A DNA stretch of 64,000 nucleotides from Selenomonas sp. oral taxon 920 (GTDB taxonomy: Bacteria > Bacillota > Negativicutes > Selenomonadales > Selenomonadaceae), in contig NZ_CP017042.1 of NCBI RefSeq assembly GCF_001717585.1, forward strand, positions 1,201,001 to 1,265,000, given 5' to 3'. The notes beneath the pieces were generated by a model, which saw nothing but the letters and a program-made list of their open reading frames with translations, was not told the DNA's origin and ran no database searches. Below, piece after piece: positions 56,723 through 64,000 of this stretch. The translations under genes were made by a program, and so were the position numbers. How positions within the stretch are numbered: position 1 is the stretch's first letter; every line of letters begins with the position of its first letter.

Positions 56723-58998
56723 GCACGCGTTCCCTTGCGGCGCGTTGTTTTCTTCACCGATCTCCCCTTCTCCACTGTATTTTCCGCGCCGGACTCTTTC
56801 GCCTGAGCACGCTCCTTCTGCCGTGCAAGCTCCTTTTCAATGGGACTGCCAATACGCGAACTGCAGGCCTCGTTGCTGCAGTAGAGGATGCTGCGCCCCG
56901 TGCGGTAGCGATGTTTCTGCATGAAGGAGCCGCATACCTTGCAGTTTTCCTTCTGCGGCTCATCCCATGTTGTATAGTCACAGTCCGGATAGCGATCGCA
57001 GCCAAAGAATGCACGCCCGCGCCGACTCTTGCGTTCGACGATCTTGCCGCCGCATTTCGGACAGGCAACCCCCGTGTCACGCAGAAGAGGCTTTGCGTTT
57101 CGGCAGTCCGGAAAACCGGGGCACGCGAGGAATTTTCCGAAACGCCCCTGCTTGACGACCATCATGCGTCCACATTTATCGCATGGGATGTCTGTGACCT
57201 CGTCGGGCACCTCCACTTCACCGATCACATCCTCTGCCTTTTTCAGTGTCTCCTCGAACGGATCATAGAATTTTCGGAGCAGATCGTTCTTATCGAGCGT
57301 GCCGTCTGCGACCTCGTCAAGTTCCCCTTCCAGATTTGCCGTAAATTTTACATCCACAATGTCCTTGAAGTATTCCTCCAGAAGATCCGTGACGATGAAG
57401 CCGAGTTCAGTCGGACGAAACTGCTTTTCTCGGCGCTCGACATAGCCACGCTTCTGTATCGTCTCGATGATGGGCGCATAGGTGCTCGGACGGCCAATTC
57501 CCATCTCCTCCAGTGTCTTTACAATCGACGCGTCGTTGTAGCGCGGCGGCGGCTCCGTAAAATGCTGCTCCGGCTTCAGCTCAGCGAGTGCAAGTGTGTC
57601 ACCCGTCTCGAGTTCCGGCAGAAGTGTGTCCTTCTCCTTCTTCGAAATCTCTGCGCCGACATAGACGGCGGTATAGCCCTTGAACCTCAGCTTTGACCCG
57701 TGTGCGCGCAGCTGATAGTCTCCCGCTGCAATCTGTGCAGCAATCGTGTCATAGACAGCGGCCGCCATCTGACTCGCCGCAAAGCGCTGCCAGATGAGCG
57801 TATAAAGGCGCAGCTGATCGCGGTTCAGATAGGATTCCAACTCCGCAGGTATCCGCAGAATGCTCGTCGGTCGAATTGCCTCGTGTGCGTCCTGTGCTTT
57901 CTTTCCCATTGCATAGATATTCGGACGCGGCGGGATATATTCTTTGCCGTACTCCTCACTAAGATAGCTTCTCGCCTCATCGACGGCAAGATTCGAAATG
58001 CGCGTAGAGTCCGTTCTCATGTAGGTGATGAGACCGGTTGCACCGTGCCGTCCCAGTACAACCCCCTCGTAGAGCTGCTGGGCAATCATCATTGTGCGGC
58101 CGGAGGTAAAGCCAAGCTTGCGGGCGGCATCCTGCTGAAGCGAGCTGGTCGTAAAAGGCGGCGCTGCCTTCTTGCGTCGTTCGCTGCGCCTTACCTCCTT
58201 GACCGTAAAGTTTTGCCGTACGAGATCATCGGTCAGTATCTTTGTCTGTGCCTCACTGTGCAGTGCAATTTTCTTTCCGTGGGCATGTGTGACATCCGCC
58301 GTAAAGGTGTTCTTTCCCTTTTTCAGCTTTGCCTCAACTGTCCAGTACTCCTCGGACTGGAATGCGTCGATCTCACGCTCTCGATCGCAGATGAGGCGCA
58401 CCGTCACCGACTGTACACGTCCAGCAGACAGCCCCTTGCGCACCTTTCGCCAGAGCAGCGGCGACAACTTGTACCCCACAATGCGATCCAGCATACGACG
58501 CGCCTGCTGTGCGTCGACCTGCTCCATATAAATGGGACGCGGATGCTGTACCGCCTCCTCAATTGCGGGCTTCGTGATCTCATGAAAGACGATCCGGCAA
58601 TCCTTTTCCGGATCAATGCCTAGGATGAACGCGAGATGCCATGCAATCGCCTCTCCCTCACGATCTGGATCGCTTGCGAGATAGATCTTATCCACGTTCT
58701 TGGCATCCTTTTTGAGTGCACGGATCAGATCGCCCTTGCCGCGTACATTGATGTATTTTGGAGAAAATTCATTTTCGACATCAATGCCGAACTGACTCTT
58801 CGGCAAGTCGCGCAGATGCCCCATCGAAGCTCTTACAATGTAGTTATTCCCAAGATGGCGCTCAATAGTCTTTGCCTTTGCAGGAGACTCAACGATGACA
58901 AGAATTTTAGGTGATGATTTCTTTTCCGAGGTTTTGGCATTTTTGGAGCTCTTCGCTTTAGAGGTTTTCGTTTTCGGTGCAGATGTCAGCGTAGCCAA
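56719..58998 (-). CDS. topA: DNA topoisomerase I (type IA)
   Basis: TopA relaxes negatively supercoiled DNA. From TTG 58998 (AAAGGA 8 bp upstream) the product is 759 residues. A short Lys/Ser/Thr-rich leader (about 1-30) precedes the TOPRIM domain ([37 protein letters not shown]). The catalytic Tyr is in [18 protein letters not shown]-terminal zinc ribbons number three: [13 protein letters not shown] with its pair, [10 protein letters not shown] with its pair, and [12 protein letters not shown] with CSNEAC. It starts 4 bp after the dprA stop; the ATG and frame reaching 59151 overlap dprA and are rejected. Confidence 0.96.
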   Translation of the reverse strand: MATLTSAPKTKTSKAKSSKNAKTSEKKSSPKILVIVESPAKAKTIERHLGNNYIVRASMGHLRDLPKSQFGIDVENEFSPKYINVRGKGDLIRALKKDAKNVDKIYLASDPDREGEAIAWHLAFILGIDPEKDCRIVFHEITKPAIEEAVQHPRPIYMEQVDAQQARRMLDRIVGYKLSPLLWRKVRKGLSAGRVQSVTVRLICDREREIDAFQSEEYWTVEAKLKKGKNTFTADVTHAHGKKIALHSEAQTKILTDDLVRQNFTVKEVRRSERRKKAAPPFTTSSLQQDAARKLGFTSGRTMMIAQQLYEGVVLGRHGATGLITYMRTDSTRISNLAVDEARSYLSEEYGKEYIPPRPNIYAMGKKAQDAHEAIRPTSILRIPAELESYLNRDQLRLYTLIWQRFAASQMAAAVYDTIAAQIAAGDYQLRAHGSKLRFKGYTAVYVGAEISKKEKDTLLPELETGDTLALAELKPEQHFTEPPPRYNDASIVKTLEEMGIGRPSTYAPIIETIQKRGYVERREKQFRPTELGFIVTDLLEEYFKDIVDVKFTANLEGELDEVADGTLDKNDLLRKFYDPFEETLKKAEDVIGEVEVPDEVTDIPCDKCGRMMVVKQGRFGKFLACPGFPDCRNAKPLLRDTGVACPKCGGKIVERKSRRGRAFFGCDRYPDCDYTTWDEPQKENCKVCGSFMQKHRYRTGRSILYCSNEACSSRIGSPIEKELARQKERAQAKESGAENTVEKGRSVKKTTRRKGTRA

Positions 58999-59002
58999 TC
59001 CA

Positions 59003-60094
59003 TCAGTTCCTTTCAGCACGGCGATAGGCGTGCATTTCATTTTCTGTAATAATTCCCTTGAGCTGCATTTGAAGCAGGAGCAGCGGGATATTTGCCGTAA
59101 TATGCTCCGGCACACTGTCCACGATCTCATCCATGCTGAGCGCATGGTCAAAGGACAATACCTGATAAATACGAGTTTCTTCCGGTGTCAGCTGTTCGTG
59201 TACAGGACGGCGTGGAGGCTCGGCGAGACGCATTTCCTCCAAGATTTCCTGCGGGGACTCCACCAAGCGCGCTCCCATGCGAATCAAATTATGGCAGCCG
59301 CTGCTCTGCGGTGAGTATATGCTGCCGGGAATCGCATAGACATCCCGTCCCTCACTCAGCGACATCTCTGCCGTAATCAGTGAACCGCTGCGCCGTGCCG
59401 CCTCAACGACCAACGTCCCCTCAGAGAGTCCGCTGATGATGCGGTTGCGTGCAGGGAAAAATGCGGGCAGCGGCTGTGTTCCCGGGGCATACTCCGAAAT
59501 GACGGCACCGCCGGTCTCGATGATCTGCACGAGCAATCGGCGGTTCTCGGGCGGGTAGGCAATGTCCACACCGCAGCCGAGTACCGCGACCGTCCTGCCG
59601 CTGCGCAGCGCTCCGCGGTGTGCACGTGTATCAATACCACGCGCCGCTCCACTGACGACGGTGACACCTGTCGCCGCCAGCCGTTCGGCAAACTCCATCG
59701 CTGCGGCTTCTCCATAGGCGGTAAATTTACGTGCACCGACGATCCCGATCCGGCGTGCATCCGAAACGAGCATGCCACGGTAATAGAGAACGAGCGGTGG
59801 GTCAAAGATTTCACGCAGCACAATCGGGTAAAGTGCTTCATCGATCGTGACAACGGCGACATCCTGCCGCGCGCAGTCCGCCTCAATTCGTTCGGGCAAA
59901 TCGGGATGTGCAGCAATATGCCGTACAAGCTCCTCTACAAGCGCATCAGAAAGAATCCCCGTGGCTCGAAGCGCTCCTGCAGACATCGACCAGATCTCCT
60001 GTGCCCGTGGAACGGCAGCACAAAGACGGCGCATACGAACACTGCCGATATGGCGACACTGCAAGAGCGCCGCTAAATACCATTGATCATCCAT
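59003..60094 (-). CDS. dprA: DNA processing protein DprA (Smf)
   Basis: DprA loads RecA onto incoming single-stranded DNA in transformation. The 363-residue protein has an N-terminal helical region with two helix-hairpin-helix-like blocks (1-80). The Rossmann-fold core (about 85-285) has RIGIVGARKFTAYGEAAAMEFA, VTVVSGAARGIDTRAHRGAL, NRIISGLSEGTLVVEAARRSGSLITAEMSLSEGRDVYAIPG and GCHNLIRMGARLV. A C-terminal winged-helix (DML1-like) domain (TRIYQVLSFDHALSMDEIVD) closes it. It heads the dprA-topA-trmFO-hslV-hslU run behind possible promoters. Confidence 0.97.
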   Translation of the reverse strand: MDDQWYLAALLQCRHIGSVRMRRLCAAVPRAQEIWSMSAGALRATGILSDALVEELVRHIAAHPDLPERIEADCARQDVAVVTIDEALYPIVLREIFDPPLVLYYRGMLVSDARRIGIVGARKFTAYGEAAAMEFAERLAATGVTVVSGAARGIDTRAHRGALRSGRTVAVLGCGVDIAYPPENRRLLVQIIETGGAVISEYAPGTQPLPAFFPARNRIISGLSEGTLVVEAARRSGSLITAEMSLSEGRDVYAIPGSIYSPQSSGCHNLIRMGARLVESPQEILEEMRLAEPPRRPVHEQLTPEETRIYQVLSFDHALSMDEIVDSVPEHITANIPLLLLQMQLKGIITENEMHAYRRAERN

Positions 60095-60162
60095 GGCGAT
60101 ACGCTCCCCATATTACATAAATTCATATAAGATTGCAACCCGAAGCAATCATTTGCTTCTTA

Positions 60163-60236
60163 ATTATATAGATCGTTATCGCGGAAACAATTTATCACCG
60201 AATACATAGTATAGCATGAGAAAAATGAGAAGGCAA
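60163..60236 (-). promoter_or_regulatory. Candidate tandem promoters for the dprA run
   Basis: Two sigma-A-like promoters lie in tandem on the minus strand: TTGCCT, 17 bp, TATACT (-10 at 60208-60213), and TTGTTT, 16 bp, TATAAT (-10 at 60163-60168). Both precede dprA by 70-120 bp. A third TTGCAA-TAATAT pair (60110-60138) is too close to the start to be used. Confidence 0.55.
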
Positions 60237-60265
60237 AGGAACAGATCGGACATGACACACTCCTA

Positions 60266-60290
60266 TAAAAAAAGAGGGGCTATGCCCCTC
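60266..60290 (-). terminator. Intrinsic terminator after the NlpC/P60 gene
   Basis: The minus strand reads GAGGGGC-ATA-GCCCCTC followed by eight bases that are nearly all T. It lies 15 bp after the stop codon. Confidence 0.92.
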
Positions 60291-60304
60291 CCAGATTTTG
60301 CATA

Positions 60305-60967
60305 TCACATAATGCGACGCGCTCCAATATAGCACGCACCCCAGTAGCCGCCGTACAGGTTGTCAATTGCGACGCCACGACTGGACGAGGCATTGATAAA
60401 ATTGCCGTCGCCGAGATAGATGCCCACATGCGACGGTCCGTATTCATACGTAGAGAAGAACACAAGATCGCCCGGTACCATCTCCGAGGAGGAGACTGGA
60501 TAGCCGACATCGTACTGTGCATCAGCCGTACGCGGGAGATAGATGCCCGCATTGGCAAAGACATAGCGCACAAATCCCGAGCAGTCAAAGCCAGACGGTG
60601 TCGTACCGCCGAAGGAGTACGGAACCCCGATGTACTGCATCGAGTCAGAGATGACGCGGCGTACAATGTAGTTGGAACCGCGGCTGACCTGCGGCATCGA
60701 TTTTCCAAGAAGTGCCTGATACGTCGATGGACCTACCATCCCATCGACTGCGAGCCCCTGCGCCGCCTGGAATTCCTTCACTGCCTCCGCCGTCGCAGGG
60801 CCAAAATCGCCGTCTGCAACAACGTCATAACCAAAGCTGGAGAGCTGTCCTTGGATCTCAGCCACATCCGTTCCCTGGTCACCTAGCTGGAACGACTCTG
60901 CACTCGCAACAGCTGCGGAGCAGAGAAGCATTGCGGATAATGCAAGAATCTTGATTTTCTTTCGCAA
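60305..60967 (-). CDS. Secreted NlpC/P60 endopeptidase with peptidoglycan-binding domain
   Basis: From TTG 60967 (GGAAGG 10 bp upstream) the 220-residue protein has a signal peptide (KIKILALSAMLLCSAAVASA). A PG_binding_1 repeat follows (QLGDQGTDVAEIQGQLSSFGYDVVADGDFGPATAEAVKEFQAAQG, about 28-90). The NlpC/P60 catalytic domain has GVPYSFGGTTPSGFDCSGFVRYVF with the catalytic Cys (about 138-160), SHVGIYLGDGNFINA with the His (about 190) and the third polar residue after it. It cleaves peptidoglycan stem peptides outside the cell. Upstream of it is rnpB; downstream is a terminator and dprA. Confidence 0.92.
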   Translation of the reverse strand: MRKKIKILALSAMLLCSAAVASAESFQLGDQGTDVAEIQGQLSSFGYDVVADGDFGPATAEAVKEFQAAQGLAVDGMVGPSTYQALLGKSMPQVSRGSNYIVRRVISDSMQYIGVPYSFGGTTPSGFDCSGFVRYVFANAGIYLPRTADAQYDVGYPVSSSEMVPGDLVFFSTYEYGPSHVGIYLGDGNFINASSSRGVAIDNLYGGYWGACYIGARRIM

Positions 60968-61037
60968 GCAAACACTTCCTTCCAACGATACCGGAGGATT
61001 CCGCCGGTATATCAAAATGCTTCGAAAACATTGGCTG

Positions 61038-61392
61038 TGAGAAACCAATAAGCCGAGTTCTGTTCCGTCATTGTGACGGCGACAATCATTTATCTGGGAC
61101 GCCTGTTGCCAGACGCCTCGAGCGACACTACCCGGAAGGTCGACGGGCCGCCTTAGCCCTTCCCTATTTGGTCTTGCTCCATGTGGGGTTTACCCAAGCC
61201 GACCGGTCACCCGGCCGCTGGTGCGCTCTTACCGCACCTTTCCACCCTTACCGATCAGATCGGCGGTTTAAATTTCTATGGCACTGTCCCTGAGGTCACC
61301 CTCGCTGGACGTTATCCAGCACACTGCCCTGTGGAGCTCGGACTTTCCTCGCCCAGTCAAAATAGAATGGACGCGATTGTCTCGGTTTCTCA
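61038..61392 (-). ncRNA. rnpB: RNase P RNA (class A-like)
   Basis: The minus strand holds an RNase P RNA of about 355 nt. The 5' P1 strand GAGAAACC pairs with the 3' GGTTTCTC. Signature cores are present: GGGCGAGGAAAGTCCGAGCTCC, then GGTAAGGGTGGAAAGGTGCGGTAAGAGCGCACC, GGGTAAACCCCAC, and the 3' end ACAGAACTCGGCTTAT. It matures tRNA 5' ends. Class A rather than the Bacillus class B is suggested by the overall core order; that assignment is by memory. A consensus promoter lies directly upstream. Confidence 0.95.
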
Positions 61393-61405
61393 TACCAACG
61401 CGAAG

Positions 61406-61435
61406 ATTATACCACATATGGGGCACAGGTGTCAA
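61406..61435 (-). promoter_or_regulatory. Consensus promoter for rnpB
   Basis: The minus strand reads TTGACA, 18 bp, TATAAT. The -10 is 61406-61411, 14 bp upstream of the RNA 5' end. Confidence 0.9.
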
Positions 61436-61521
61436 AATCCACCCAAGGCCTTGTGCCACATGGGGTGAACGGAATACCTACGAACAGGAAATCCCTTTTA
61501 TGAGAAATTCTTTTATAAATT

Positions 61522-62466
61522 TTAATTGTTTTCCCACGCCTTCGCAATAATCTCCTCGATGCTGCAAAGCTTATTCTCATGCAAATAGCGTCCCAATCCG
61601 TCACAGATCTTCATGGTAACGGAGGGATCGACGAAGTTCGCCGTGCCGACCGCAATCGCAGATGCACCCGCAAGGAAGAATTCAACCGCATCCTCCCACG
61701 AGGAAATCCCGCCCATCCCGATGACGGGAACGTGAACAACGTGTGCCACGTCCCAAACCATGCGCACGGCAACCGGCTTCACAGCAGGACCCGAGAGCCC
61801 TCCCGTGCGGTTGCCAAGGACGGGACGGCGGCAATGGATGTCGATCTGCATTCCGATGAGCGTGTTGATGAGCGAGATTGCATCTGCCCCCGCCTCCTCG
61901 ACGGCAAGTGCCATCTCCGTAATGCTCGTGACATTAGGCGAGAGCTTTGCAATGACGGGCTTTTCGGACGCCGACACCACCGCACGTACGACGTCTGCCG
62001 CCGCACGCGGGTCTGTGCCAAAGACGATGCCGCCCTCCCTGACGTTCGGGCAGGAGATGTTAATCTCGAGCGCGGCAACGCCGTCGACATTGAGCCGTCG
62101 TGCAATTTCCGCATAGTCCTCGACGGAGCTTCCCGATATGTTGACGATGACATTCATGCCGTACGGTCGGATGCGCGGCAGGATTTCCGTCAGGAAGTGC
62201 TCCACGCCGGGATTTTCGAGCCCGATGCAGTTGAGCATCCCCTGTGGTGTCTCTGCGATGCGTACGCCCTCGTTCCCACGCCGTGGAGTGAGTGTCGTTC
62301 CCTTCACCATGACGCCGCCGAGACGCGCGAGGTCGACAAAATCCGCAAACTCCTCGCCGAAGCCGAACGTCCCCGATGCCGTTAGGACTGGGGTTCTCAT
62401 CTCAATGCCGGCGATATTCGTGCGCAGGAGATCATCATACGGATAGTTTACTGTACTAGGAGGCAT
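61522..62466 (-). CDS. pyrD: Dihydroorotate dehydrogenase B, catalytic subunit
   Basis: A class 1B dihydroorotate dehydrogenase, which oxidises dihydroorotate to orotate with NAD via PyrK. From ATG 62466 it has 314 residues. It has [27 protein letters not shown], the catalytic Cys in [14 protein letters not shown] (about 127), [19 protein letters not shown] and GTANFVDP at the phosphate site. The start overlaps the pyrK stop. The frame that continues to 62619 runs into pyrK and is rejected. Confidence 0.96.
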   Translation of the reverse strand: MPPSTVNYPYDDLLRTNIAGIEMRTPVLTASGTFGFGEEFADFVDLARLGGVMVKGTTLTPRRGNEGVRIAETPQGMLNCIGLENPGVEHFLTEILPRIRPYGMNVIVNISGSSVEDYAEIARRLNVDGVAALEINISCPNVREGGIVFGTDPRAAADVVRAVVSASEKPVIAKLSPNVTSITEMALAVEEAGADAISLINTLIGMQIDIHCRRPVLGNRTGGLSGPAVKPVAVRMVWDVAHVVHVPVIGMGGISSWEDAVEFFLAGASAIAVGTANFVDPSVTMKICDGLGRYLHENKLCSIEEIIAKAWENN

Positions 62467-63223
62467 AGTACACCTCCCCCGCCGGGAAAACAGGGCCGTC
62501 CTTGCAGACCTTACGTCGGCCGCTTTTCGTGTCCACAGCGCATGACAGGCACGCGCCAAGTCCGCATGCCATGCGCTTTTCAAGCGAAACCTCGCAGGGA
62601 ATCCCGTATTCGCTCGCAATCCCGGCGACGCGCTCCATCATAACGGGAGGTCCGCAGACCGCAACGCCGTCATACGTTCCGCCTTTCAATAATTCCGGCA
62701 GGAGCGTTGTCACAAAGCCCTGCGTGCCATATGAACCATCGTCCGTCGTGATGAAGCATTCACGCACATGGGGGCGATAAATGTCCGCCCAGAAAACTTC
62801 TTCCTTTGTGCGCCCCCCCATCAGAACGGAGACATTTGGATGCTCTGCCGCAAAAAATAGGAGTGGGGTGAGTCCCATGCCTCCGCCGACGAGGAGCGGG
62901 TGGTCCAGCGCGGTATCGAAGCCGCGTCCCAGAGGCCCGAGGACGGAGACATCTGACCCCGCCGCCGCTCCTGCAAGAGTCTCCGTACCACGCCCCACCT
63001 GACGGTAGATGAGGCGAATCCACTCATCCGTGCGCGAAACCTCCGCAATGCCGAGCGGACGGCGCAGAAATCCGCCGTCCGCCGGTACGGAGATCTGCAC
63101 GAACTGCCCCGGCAGGGCCGTTTGTGCAATTTGCGGAGCGGCGAGCGTCAGTATATCGACACCCGCAATCGGTGCTTCGTGGGAAAGAATCCGTGCCTCC
63201 TCGATTACCTTAGGCAAGATCAT
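62456..63223 (-). CDS. pyrK: Dihydroorotate dehydrogenase electron-transfer subunit PyrK
   Basis: PyrK carries FAD and a 2Fe-2S cluster and passes electrons from PyrD to NAD. From ATG 63223 it has 255 residues (GGAGGGG just upstream, inside the carB end). The FAD-binding part has [33 protein letters not shown] and [14 protein letters not shown]. The cluster Cys pattern is [11 protein letters not shown] followed by KVCKDGP. The frame to 63379 overlaps carB and is rejected. It is coupled to carB and pyrD. Confidence 0.95.
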   Translation of the reverse strand: MILPKVIEEARILSHEAPIAGVDILTLAAPQIAQTALPGQFVQISVPADGGFLRRPLGIAEVSRTDEWIRLIYRQVGRGTETLAGAAAGSDVSVLGPLGRGFDTALDHPLLVGGGMGLTPLLFFAAEHPNVSVLMGGRTKEEVFWADIYRPHVRECFITTDDGSYGTQGFVTTLLPELLKGGTYDGVAVCGPPVMMERVAGIASEYGIPCEVSLEKRMACGLGACLSCAVDTKSGRRKVCKDGPVFPAGEVYYAS

Positions 63224-64000
63224 CCCCTCCGCCGACATAATCCTGAATCGCGAGTGTATAGACCAGACGGCGATTGCGCATAAACTCAAGCACGCGCAGC
63301 ACCTCCCATGCCGTATCAAGTGAGGTGAGACAGGCAATGCCGTGCTCCACCGTGGCGCGGCGGATCTTGAAGCCGTCACGGGCGGAGTGCTTGCCCTGTG
63401 TCAGTGTATTGATGACCATGTTGATCCTGCCGCTCTTAATCATCTCAATGATGTCCGAGCTGCGCTCATGCACCTTGCCGACCACCTCCACATCAATTCC
63501 GAGCGAGGCAATCGCCTTTGCCGTTCCCTCCGTCGCCACAATATCGAAGTTGAATTCGGAGAATGCCTTGGCGAGCTGTTTAAGCTCCTCCTTGTCCTTG
63601 TTCGCTACTGTAAAGAGGAGGCAGCCCCTCGTTGGGATGTTGAGACCAGAGCCGACAATTGCCTTGTAAAGTGCCCGTGCATAGTGGTAGTCCACGCCCA
63701 TGACCTCGCCCGTTGACTTCATCTCAGGTCCAAGAGAAATGTCGACATCCGTCATCTTTGCGAACGAGAAAACGGGAGCCTTGACCGCAACATAGGGACG
63801 CGGCGGAATCAGCCCCGAATGGAAGCCGAGTTCCTTTAGGGTCGCCCCCATTGCGACCTGTGTCGCGAGACCGACCATGTTGACGTTCGTGATCTTGGAC
63901 AGGAACGGCACGGTACGGCTCGAGCGCGGGTTGACCTCGATGATAAAGACCTCATCGCGTGCGACAACAAACTGGATGTTGAGCAGCCCCTTGACATGGA
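63210..64000 (-). CDS. carB: Carbamoyl-phosphate synthase large subunit, C-terminal part (runs off the window)
   Basis: The window holds the last 263 codons. Reading leftward on the minus strand it goes HVKGLLNIQFVVARDEVFII, then EVNPRSSRTVPFLSKITNVN, VAMGATLKELGF, and DISLGPEMKSTGEVMGVD, the end of the second ATP-grasp half. It then enters the C-terminal MGS regulatory domain (ATEGTAKAIASLGI; VINTLTQGKHSARDGFKIRRATVEHGIACLTSLDTAWEVLRVL). CarB makes carbamoyl phosphate for pyrimidines and arginine. It is co-transcribed with pyrK and pyrD. Confidence 0.95.
   Translation of the reverse strand, partial: HVKGLLNIQFVVARDEVFIIEVNPRSSRTVPFLSKITNVNMVGLATQVAMGATLKELGFHSGLIPPRPYVAVKAPVFSFAKMTDVDISLGPEMKSTGEVMGVDYHYARALYKAIVGSGLNIPTRGCLLFTVANKDKEELKQLAKAFSEFNFDIVATEGTAKAIASLGIDVEVVGKVHERSSDIIEMIKSGRINMVINTLTQGKHSARDGFKIRRATVEHGIACLTSLDTAWEVLRVLEFMRNRRLVYTLAIQDYVGGGDDLA

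Noticed and set aside
60971-60994. Hairpin ATACCGG...CCGGTAT upstream of the NlpC/P60 gene
   Set aside because: Short stem with no T run, so no clear terminator or regulator is supported.

Overview
The window is a densely packed bacterial chromosome segment in which nearly every gene lies on the minus strand. Only two protein genes (tmcAL and a DUF815 ATPase, 24530-27008) are on the plus strand. Gene content and order suggest a member of the Firmicutes with Gram-negative traits, most likely a Negativicute of the Selenomonas type. The evidence is Bacillus-like gene neighbourhoods (rbgA-rnhB-ylqG-ylqH; dprA-topA-trmFO-hslV-hslU; gatCAB) together with genes more usual in Gram-negatives (surE, yraN, an E. 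coli-type speD, a class A-looking RNase P RNA). The taxonomic call is inference; no rRNA is present.

Layout, left to right: 1-6308 carries deoC (partial), ligA, pcrA and a CBS/DRTGG pyrophosphatase. 6309-11396 carries yraN, an FlhB-like and a FliK-like protein, rnhB, rbgA and an AT-rich orphan gene. 11413-24376 is a long same-strand run: mnmA, a DUF2939-like protein, a NYN-domain protein, a DUF3783 protein, an orphan ABC binding lipoprotein, speA-speE-speB, gatC-gatA-gatB, a HAD phosphatase and rlmD. 24530-29551 holds tmcAL and the DUF815 ATPase facing a lipid kinase and a flippase. 29689-36332 is a tetrapyrrole operon (sirC-hemA-hemC-cobA/hemD-hemB-hemL) running to uroporphyrinogen III, precorrin-2 and sirohydrochlorin. 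36468-39071 holds a repeat element, surE, tRNA-Lys, mdh, tRNA-Met and tRNA-Tyr. 39140-47544 is a probable operon dtd to lysS, preceded by an M18 aminopeptidase and tRNA-Pro. 47590-53458 holds a decayed HAD gene, comEC, comEA, speD, rarA and a palindromic relic. 53459-60094 is dprA-topA-trmFO-hslV-hslU. 60305-64000 is an NlpC/P60 hydrolase, rnpB and pyrD-pyrK-carB (carB partial).

Functional themes: arginine decarboxylase, agmatinase, spermidine synthase and, 33 kb away, SAM decarboxylase give a full arginine-to-spermidine route. ComEA, ComEC and DprA are three core proteins of DNA uptake and transformation. Several genes serve tRNA: mnmA, tmcAL, trmFO, dtd, lysS, gatCAB and rnpB. Many translation starts are TTG or GTG with good ribosome binding sites. 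Well-formed sigma-A type promoters (TTGACA/TATAAT-like, 17-18 bp spacing) and intrinsic terminators mark the transcription units.

No CRISPR array, prophage, complete insertion sequence or obvious defence system was seen. The most unusual items are two palindromic repeat elements (36468-36633 and 53354-53445), an 18-bp perfect-stem terminator buried in the opposing lipid-kinase gene, the HAD pseudogene, a NYN protein with a C-terminal ribbon-helix-helix-like tail, and the FliK/FlhB-like pair next to rnhB.
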